Source of the DNA: Otis tarda
Taxonomy: Eukaryota > Chordata > Aves > Otidiformes > Otididae
NCBI GenBank assembly: GCA_026413225.1
Contig: CM048591.1
Location: 6,993,338 to 7,057,337 of the forward strand
DNA length: 64,000 nt
Direction of reading: 5' to 3'
Shown here: positions 55,901-64,000 of the stretch, in pieces
Layout: each line of letters starts with the position of its first letter
Numbering within the stretch: the first letter of the stretch is position 1
Program-made: the position numbers and the translations under genes
Notes under the pieces: model-generated
Databases searched by the model: none
Told to the model about the DNA's origin: nothing
The model's input: the letters and a program-made list of their open reading frames with translations, nothing else

Positions 55901-58900
55901 GGGCCAGGGCCAGGGCCAGGCCAGGCCAGGCCAGGCCAGGCCAGGCCAGGCCAGGCCAGGGCCAGGCCAGGCCAGGCCAGGCCAGGCCAGGCCAGGGCCA
56001 GGGCCAGGCCAGGCCAGGCCAGGCCAGGGCCAGGCCAGGCCAGGGCCAGGCCAGGCCAGGGCCAGGGCCAGGCCAGGCCAGGCCAGGGCCAGGCCAGGGC
56101 CAGGCCAGGCCAGGCCAGGCCAGGCCAGGGCCAGGGCCAGGCCAGGCCAGGCCAGGCCAGGCCAGGCCAGGCCAGGCCAGGCCAGGCCAGGCCAGGCCAG
56201 GCCAGGGCCAGGCCAGGCCAGGCCAGGCCAGGGCCAGGCCAGGCCAGGGCCAGGGCCAGGCCAGGCCAGGCCAGGCCAGGCCAGGCCAGGCCAGGCCAGG
56301 GCCAGGCCAGGGCCAGGCCAGGCCAGGGCCAGGGCCAGGCCAGGCCAGGGCCAGGGCCAGGCCAGGCCAGGCCAGGCCAGGCCAGGGCCAGGCCAGGCCA
56401 GGGCCAGGCCAGGCCAGGCCAGGCCAGGCCAGGCCAGGCCAGGCCAGGGCCAGGCCAGGCCAGGCCAGGCCAGGCCAGGGCCAGGGCCAGGCCAGGCCAG
56501 GCCAGGGCCAGGCCAGGCCAGGCCAGGCCAGGCCAGGGCCAGGCCAGGCCAGGCCAGGCCAGGGCCAGGCCAGGCCAGGGCCAGGCCAGGCCAGGCCAGG
56601 GCCAGGGCCAGGCCAGGCCAGGCCAGGCCAGGCCAGGGCCAGGCCAGGCCAGGCCAGGCCAGGCCAGGCCAGGGCCAGGCCAGGCCAGGCCAGGCCAGGC
56701 CAGGCCAGGGCCAGGCCAGGCCAGGGCCAGGCCAGGCCAGGCCAGGCCAGGGCCAGGCCAGGCCAGGCCAGGGCCAGGCCAGGCCAGGCCAGGCCAGGCC
56801 AGGCCAGGGCCAGGCCAGGGCCAGGCCAGGGCCAGGCCAGGCCCAGGCCAGGCCAGGGCCAGGCCAGGCCAGGCCAGGCCAGGCCAGGCCAGGGCCAGGC
56901 CAGAGGCCAGGCCAGGCCAGGCCAGGGCCAGGCCAGGCCAGGCCAGGCCAGGCCAGGGCCAGGGCCAGGCCAGGGCCAGGCCAGGCCAGGCCAGGCCAGG
57001 CCAGGGCCAGGCCAGGCCAGGCCAGGCCAGGCCAGGCCAGGCCAGGCCAGGCCAGGGCCAGGCCAGGCCAGGCCAGGCCAGGGCCAGGGCCAGGCCAGGG
57101 CCAGGCCAGGCCAGGCCAGGGCCAGGCCAGGCCAGGCCAGGCCAGGGCCAGGCCAGGCCAGGGCCAGGCCAGGCCAGGCCAGGCCAGGGCCAGGGCCAGG
57201 CCAGGCCAGGCCAGGCCAGGCCAGGCCAGGGCCAGGGCCAGGGCCAGGGCCAGGCCAGGCCAGGCCAGGCCAGGCCAGGCCAGGCCAGGCCAGGCCAGGC
57301 CAGGCCAGGGCCAGGGCCAGGCCAGGCCAGGCCAGGGCCAGGCCAGGCCAGGCCAGGCCAGGGCCAGGCCAGGCCAGGGCCAGGCCAGGCCAGGGCCAGG
57401 CCAGGCCAGGCCAGGCCAGGCCAGGCCAGGCCAGGGCCAGGCCAGGCGCCAGGCCAGGCCAGGCCAGGCCAGGCCAGGCCAGGGCCAGGCCAGGCCAGGC
57501 CAGGGCCAGGCCAGGGCCAGGCCAGGCCAGGCCAGGCCAGGGCCAGGGCCAGGCCAGGCCAGGCCAGGGCCAGGGCCAGGCCAGGCCAGGGCCAGGCCAG
57601 GCCAGGCCAGGCCAGGCCAGGGCCAGGCCAGGCCAGGGCCAGGCCAGGGCCAGGCCAGGGGCCAGGCCAGGCCAGGCCAGGCCAGGCCAGGCCAGGCCAG
57701 GCCAGGCCAGGCCAGGGCCAGGCCAGGCCAGGGCCAGGGCCAGGCCAGGCCAGGCCAGGCCAGGCCAGGCCAGGCCAGGCCAGGCCAGGGCCAGGCCAGG
57801 GCCAGGCCAGGCCAGGCCAGGCCAGGCCAGGGCCAGGGCCAGGGCCAGGGCCAGGCCAGGCCAGGCCAGGCCAGGCCAGGGCCAGGCCAGGGCCAGGCCA
57901 GGCCAGGCCAGGGCCAGGCCAGGCCAGGGCCAGGGCCAGGCCAGGCCAGGGCCAGGCCAGGCCAGGCCAGGCCAGGCCAGGGCCAGGCCCAGGGCCAGGG
58001 CCAGGGCCAGGCCAGGCCAGGCCAGGCCAGGCCAGGCCAGGGCCAGGGCCAGGCCAGGGCCAGGCCAGGCCAGGCCAGGCCAGGCCAGGGCCAGGCCAGG
58101 CCAGGGCCAGGCCAGGCCAGGCCAGGGCCAGGCCAGGCCAGGCCAGGGCCAGGGCCAGGCCAGGCCAGGGCCAGGCCAGGCCAGGCCAGGCCAGGCCAGG
58201 CCAGGCCAGGCCAGGGCCAGGGCCAGGGCCAGGCCAGGCCAGGCCAGGGCCAGGCCAGGCCAGGCCAGGCCAGGGCCAGGCCAGGCCAGGCCAGGCCAGG
58301 CCAGGCCAGGCCAGGGCCAGGGCCAGGCCAGGCCAGGCCAGGGCCAGGCCAGGCCAGGCCAGGGCCAGGGCCAGGCCAGGCCAGGCCAGGGCCAGGGCCA
58401 GGCCAGGGCCAGGGCCAGGCCAGGGCCAGGGCCAGGCCAGGCCAGGCCAGGCCAGGCCAGGCCAGGGCCAGGCCAGGCCAGGCCAGGCCAGGCCAGGGCC
58501 AGGGCCAGGCCAGGCCAGGGCCAGGGCCAGGCCAGGGCCAGGGCCAGGCCAGGCCAGGGCCAGGCCAGGGCCAGGGCCAGGGCCAGGCCAGGCCAGGGCC
58601 AGGCCAGGCCAGGCCAGGCCAGGCCAGGCCAGGCCAGGGCCAGGCCAGGCCAGGGCCAGGGCCAGGGCCAGGGCCAGGGCCAGGCCAGGCCAGGGCCAGG
58701 CCAGGGCCAGGCCAGGCCAGGCCAGGCCAGGCCAGGCCAGGCCAGGCCAGGCCAGGCCAGGCCAGGGCCAGGCCAGGCCAGGGCCAGGGCCAGGCCAGGC
58801 CAGGCCAGGCCAGGCCAGGCCAGGCCAGGGCCAGGCCAGGGCCAGGGCCAGGCCAGGCCAGGCCAGGCCAGGCCAGGGCCAGGGCCAGGCCAGGGCCAGG

Positions 58901-61000
58901 CCAGGGCCAGGCCAGGGCCAGGCCAGGCCAGGCCAGGGCCAGGGCCAGGCCAGGCCAGGCCAGGGCCAGGCCAGGCCAGGCCAGGCCAGGCCAGGCCAGG
59001 GCCAGGCCAGGCCAGGCCAGGCCAGGCCAGGCCAGGCCAGGCCAGGCCAGGCCAGGCCAGGCCAGGCCAGGCCAGGGCCAGGCCAGGGCCAGGCCAGGCC
59101 AGGCCAGGCCAGGGCCAGGCCAGGGCCAGGCCAGGCCAGGCCAGGCCAGGCCAGGCCAGGGCCAGGCCAGGCCAGGGCCAGGCCAGGCCAGGGCCAGGCC
59201 AGGCCAGGGCCAGGCCAGGCCAGGCCAGGGCCAGGCCAGGCCAGGGCCAGGCCAGGCCAGGCCAGCCAGGCCAGGCCAGGCCAGGGCCAGGGCCAGGGCC
59301 AGGGCCAGGCCAGGGCCAGGCCAGGCCAGGCCAGGCCAGGCCAGGCCAGGGCCAGGCCAGGCCAGGCCAGGCCAGGGCCAGGCCAGGCCAGGCCAGGCCA
59401 GGCCAGGCCAGGCCAGGGCCAGGCCAGGCCAGGGCCAGGGCCAGGCCAGGCCAGGCCAGGCCAGGGCCAGGCCAGGCCAGGCCAGGCCAGGCCAGGGCCA
59501 GGCCAGGCCAGGCCAGGCCAGGGCCAGGGCCAGGCCAGGGCCAGGCCAGGCCAGGCCAGGCCAGGCCAGGCCAGGCCAGGGCCAGGCCAGGGCCAGGCCA
59601 GGCCAGGGCCAGGCCAGGCCAGGGCCAGGCCAGGCCAGGCCAGGCCAGGCCAGGCCAGGCCAGGGCCAGGCCAGGCCAGGGCCAGGGCCAGGGCCAGGGC
59701 CAGGGCCAGGGCCAGGCCAGGCCAGGGCCAGGCCAGGGCCAGGCCAGGGCCAGGCCAGGGCCAGGCCAGGGCCAGGGCCAGGCCAGGCCAGGCCAGGCCA
59801 GGCCAGGCCAGGGCCAGGCCAGGCCAGGGCCAGGCCAGGGCCAGGCCAGGCCAGGCCAGGCCAGGGCCAGGCCAGGCCAGGGCCAGGGCCAGGGCCAGGG
59901 CCAGGCCAGGCCAGGCCAGGGCCAGGCCAGGGCCAGGGCCAGGGCCAGGCCAGGGCCAGGCCAGGCCAGGGCCAGGGCCAGGCCAGGCCAGGCCAGGCCA
60001 GGGCCAGGCCAGGCCAGGCCAGGGCCAGGCCAGGCCAGGCCAGGCCAGGGCCAGGCCAGGCCAGGGCCAGGGCCAGGGCCAGGCCAGGCCAGGGCCAGGC
60101 CAGGCCAGGCCAGGGCCAGGCCAGGGCCAGGCCAGGCCAGGGCCAGGGCCAGGCCAGGCCAGGCCAGGGCCAGGCCAGGCCAGGCCAGGGCCAGGCCAGG
60201 CCAGGGCCAGGGCCAGGCCAGGCCAGGCCAGGGCCAGGGCCAGGCCAGGCCAGGCCAGGCCAGGGCCAGGGCCAGGCCAGGCCAGGGCCAGGCCAGCCAG
60301 GCCAGGCCAGGGCCAGGCCAGGCCAGGGCCAGGCCAGGGCCAGGCCAGGGCCAGGCCAGGCCAGGCCAGGCCAGGCCAGGCCAGGCCAGGCCAGGCCAGG
60401 CCAGGGCCAGGCCAGGCCAGGGCCAGGCCAGGCCAGGGCCAGGCCAGGCCAGGCCAGGCCAGGCCAGGCCAGGCCAGGCCAGGGCCAGGGCCAGGCCAGG
60501 CCAGGCCAGGCCAGGCCAGGCCAGGGCCAGGCCAGGCCAGGGCCAGGGCCAGGGCTCAGGCCAGGCCAGGCCAGGCCAGGCCAGGCCAGGCCAGGCCAGG
60601 CCAGGCCAGGGCCAGGGCCAGGCCAGGGCCAGGGCCAGGCCAGGCCAGGCCAGGGCCAGGCCAGGGCCAGGGCCAGGCCAGGCCAGGCCAGGCCAGGCCA
60701 GGCCAGGCCAGGGCCAGGCCAGGCCAGGCCAGGCCAGGCCAGGCCAGGGCCAGGGCCAGGCCAGGGCCAGGGCCAGGGCCAGGGCCAGGCCAGGCCAGGC
60801 CAGGGCCAGGCCAGGGCCAGGCCAGGCCAGGCCAGGCCAGGCCAGGGCCAGGCCAGGCCAGGCCAGGGCCAGGCCAGGCCAGGCCAGGCCAGGGCCAGGC
60901 CAGGCCAGGCCAGGCCAGGGCCAGGGCCAGGCCAGGCCAGGCCAGGGCCAGGCCAGGGCCAGGCCAGGGCCAGGGCCAGGCCAGGCCAGGCCAGGGCCAG
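49905..61000 (+). repeat. (GGCCA)n / (GGGCCA)n short-period array, 11 kb
   Basis: Continuous irregular alternation of a pentamer GGCCA and a hexamer GGGCCA up to the gap. The plus strand contains essentially only A, C and G; a rare T occurs near 60,555. Rare variants are GGGGCCA (near 50,926, 53,424 and 57,660), a missing G in CCAGCCAGG (near 53,341, 55,487, 59,264 and 60,294), GGCGCC (near 54,364 and 57,447) and an extra C (AGGCCCAGG). There is no higher-order period obvious by eye. The very long minus-strand open frame it creates (Pro/Gly/Leu/Ala/Trp) is an artefact of a repeat that makes no stop codon. Confidence 0.97.
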
Positions 61001-61500
61001 NNNNNNNNNNNNNNNNNNNNNNNNNNNNNNNNNNNNNNNNNNNNNNNNNNNNNNNNNNNNNNNNNNNNNNNNNNNNNNNNNNNNNNNNNNNNNNNNNNNN
61101 NNNNNNNNNNNNNNNNNNNNNNNNNNNNNNNNNNNNNNNNNNNNNNNNNNNNNNNNNNNNNNNNNNNNNNNNNNNNNNNNNNNNNNNNNNNNNNNNNNNN
61201 NNNNNNNNNNNNNNNNNNNNNNNNNNNNNNNNNNNNNNNNNNNNNNNNNNNNNNNNNNNNNNNNNNNNNNNNNNNNNNNNNNNNNNNNNNNNNNNNNNNN
61301 NNNNNNNNNNNNNNNNNNNNNNNNNNNNNNNNNNNNNNNNNNNNNNNNNNNNNNNNNNNNNNNNNNNNNNNNNNNNNNNNNNNNNNNNNNNNNNNNNNNN
61401 NNNNNNNNNNNNNNNNNNNNNNNNNNNNNNNNNNNNNNNNNNNNNNNNNNNNNNNNNNNNNNNNNNNNNNNNNNNNNNNNNNNNNNNNNNNNNNNNNNNN
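61001..61500. other. Assembly gap (500 N)
   Basis: Exactly 500 unresolved bases between two unrelated satellites. The round number suggests a placeholder of unknown true size, so the GGCCA and GGAAT arrays may not be immediate neighbours. Confidence 0.99.
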
Positions 61501-64000
61501 TCGAATGGAATGGAATAAAAAATGGAATGGAATGGAATGGAAATGGAATGTCGGAATGAATGGCAATGGAATGGAATACACGGAATGGAATGGAATGGAA
61601 TGAATGGAATGGAATGGAATGGAATGGAATGGAATGGAATTGCCACGGAATGGAATGAATCGAATGTGAATGGAATGGAATGGAATGGAATGGAATGGAA
61701 TGGGAATGGAATGGAATGGAATGGAATGGGAATGGAATGGAATGGAATGGAACACCATGGAATGGAATGGAATGGAATGGAATGGAATGGAATGAATGGA
61801 ATGGAATGGGAATCGAAAATGGAATGGAATGGAATAAAGGAATGGAATGGAATGGAATGGAATAGAAAATGGAATGGAATGGAATGGAATGGAATGGAAT
61901 GGAATGGAATGGAATGGAATGGGAATGGAATGGAATGGAATGAACAGAATGGAATGGAATGGAATGGAATGGAATGGAATGGAATGGAATGGAATCGAAA
62001 CGCTCGAATGGAATATGCGAATGGAATGGAATAAAAGGAATGAATGAGTCATGCCATGGAATGGGAATAAAAATATGCCGGAATATACGGAATGGAATGG
62101 AATCGTCGGAATGGAATGGAATACGGAATGGAATGGAATGGAATGTTCAAAATGGAATGGAATGGAATGTCGAATGCGGCATGGAATGCACTCGAACAAA
62201 TGGAATAAATGGAATATGGAATGGCATGGAATGGAATGGCAATGGAATGTCGGAATGGAATGAATGGAATGGAATGGAATGGAATGGAATGGAATGAGAA
62301 TGGAATGGAATGTTGCAGTGGAATGAATGCGAATGGAATTAAAATGGAATGGACATGGAATGGAATTGCTCGAATGGAATAGAATGGAATGGAATGGAAA
62401 TTGGCAATGGAATGGAATGGAATGGAATGGAATGGAATGGAATCATGGAATGGAATGGAATGGAATCATCGGAATGGAAATAAAGGAAAATGGAATGGAA
62501 TGGAATGGAATGGAATGGGATCATGGAATGGAATGGAATGTCGAATGGAATGTTCTGAATGGAATACAATGCTGGAATGGAATACGGAATAGGAATGGAA
62601 TAGAATGGAATGGAATGCACGGAATGGGAATAAAATGGAATGGAATGGAATGGAATGGAATGGAATGGAATGGAATACTCGAATGTCGCGGAATGGAATG
62701 GAATGGAATGGAATGGAAATGGAATGGAATGGAATGGAAATGAATGGAATGGAATGGAATGGGGTCGAATAACAGCCATCGAATGGAATGGAATGGAATG
62801 GAATGAATGGAATGGAAATGGAATGGAATGGAATGGAATGGAATGGAATGGAATGGAATGAATCGGAATGGAATAGCGGCGAATGGAATGGAATGGAATG
62901 GAATGGAATGGAATGGAATGGAATGGAATGGCTCATGGAATGCAGTGGAATGGAATGGAATGGAATGGAATGGGAATGATGGAATACACGGAATGGAATG
63001 TGAAATGGAATGGAATGCGCCATGGAATGGAATGGAATGGAATGGAATGCAATGGAATGGAATGGAATGGGAATGGAATGGAATGGAATGGAATGGAATG
63101 GAATGGAATGCGAATGGAGATGGACATGGAATGGAATGGAATGGCACGGAATGGAATGGAATGGAATGAATAGGAATGGAATGGAATGGAATGGAATATG
63201 CTGGAATGGAATGGAATGGAATGAATGGAATGGCGGGAATGGAATGGAATGCATGGAATGGAATACAAATGGAATGGAATGGAATGCTCGAATGGAATGG
63301 AATCGGAATGAATGGAATGGAATGGAATGGAATGGAATGGAATGGAATGGAATGGAATGGAATGTGAATCTAGGGAATGGAATGGAATGGAATCGAATGG
63401 AATGAACGGAAATGGAATGTGGAATGGGAATGGAATGAATGGAATGGAATGGAATGGAATGGAATACAAGAGAATGGAATGGAATGGAATGCATGGAATA
63501 ATGGAATGGAATGGAACGGAATGGAATGGAATGGAATGGAATGGAATGGCAATGGCCACGAATGGAATGGAATGGAATGGGAATGAATGGAATGGGAATG
63601 GAATGGACATGGAATGGAATGGAATGGAATGGGAATGGAATGGAATTGGCATGAATGTTCGAATGGAATGGAATGGAATGGAATGGAATGGAATGGAATG
63701 GGAATGGAATGGAATGGAATGGAATGGAATGTTTGGAATGGAATGGAATGGAATGGAATGAATGAATGAATGGGAATGGAATGGAATGCGCGGAATGGAA
63801 TGGAATGGAATGGAATGGAACGGAATGGAATGGAATGGAATGGATGGGAATGGAATATGCTGGAATGGAATGGAATGGAATGCGCCAATGGAAGCGAATG
63901 GAATGCTACGGAATGGAATGGAATGGAATGGAATCGAATGGTAATGGAATGGAATCGAAGGAATGGAATGGAATGGAATGGAATGGAATGGAATGGAATG
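61501..64000 (+). repeat. (GGAAT)n satellite with CpG-containing interruptions
   Basis: GGAAT pentamers throughout, interrupted irregularly by TCGAATG, GGGAATGG, ACGGAATGG, GCTCGAATGG, GGAATATGC, GAATAAAAGG and similar. It continues to the window end. The core motif is the same as that of human satellites II/III. Open frames on both strands (repeated Met-Glu-Trp-Asn or His-Ser-Ile-Pro-Phe) are created by the repeat and are not genes. Confidence 0.97.

Noticed and set aside
49875-61646. Minus-strand open frame of 3,923 codons made of Pro-Gly-Leu-Ala-Trp repeats
   Set aside because: The GGCCA/GGGCCA repeat yields no stop codon in any frame. The frame also runs through the N gap and into the GGAAT array, so it is a repeat artefact.
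61522-63944. Many open frames on both strands in the GGAAT array
   Set aside because: The translations are simple pentapeptide repeats set by the satellite; both strands and several frames are open at once.

Overview
This looks like an avian nuclear, heterochromatic, probably subtelomeric or dot-chromosome/W-type window. The taxonomic evidence is a CR1 LINE 3' end (about 32,985-33,196, reading toward its short 3' terminal motif), several degraded LTR-retrovirus pieces of types I associate with birds, and TTAGGG-type telomeric repeats. I see no intact protein-coding gene. There is no prokaryotic content. Almost every open reading frame is a by-product of skewed or short-period repeats.

Layout. 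(1) 1-25,615: nine head-to-tail copies of a T/C-rich unit of about 2.88 kb, themselves built of degenerate subrepeats of about 0.15-0.17 kb, so the array resembles a higher-order-repeat satellite. (2) 25,616-29,125: diverged, non-homogenised subrepeats of the same family, interrupted at about 27,273-27,520 by a retroviral-like fragment. (3) 29,126-33,800: a graveyard of mobile elements, with LTR-like blocks around an env-only retroviral remnant (several frameshifts, no gag or pol seen), then a CR1 fragment, then another LTR-like relic. (4) 34,055-49,140: what I read as one plus-strand noncoding transcription unit. It has a GC-box/TATA promoter, an exon 1 with a good splice donor, four to five tandem modules of about 1.9-2.2 kb each carrying the same ordered set of short exon-like blocks, five copies of a 404-bp structured repeat that also carry splice-like sites, and three 3' exon-like blocks ending at AATAAA. 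(5) 49,310-49,415: a hairpin-like inverted repeat. (6) 49,575-49,915: degenerate TTAGGG repeats that grade into (7) 49,905-61,000, an 11-kb GGCCA/GGGCCA array with almost no CpG and almost no T on this strand. (8) 61,001-61,500: a gap of exactly 500 N. (9) 61,501-64,000: a (GGAAT)n satellite resembling human satellites II/III in its core motif.

The most interesting candidate is region 4. Sets of seven short exon-like blocks (called E, E', F, G, J, H and I here) recur in the same order, several with identical lengths between modules (F 63 nt, G 56, J 41, H 54-55), bounded by AG and GT signals, without a shared open reading frame. Each module also contains a sub-block of about 600 bp flanked by 16-17-nt inverted repeats. 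I read this as a tandemly amplified noncoding exon-intron module, possibly with structured RNA. Everything here was read by eye with no alignment or database search, so boundaries are good to a few bases where splice-like signals define them and to tens of bases elsewhere.
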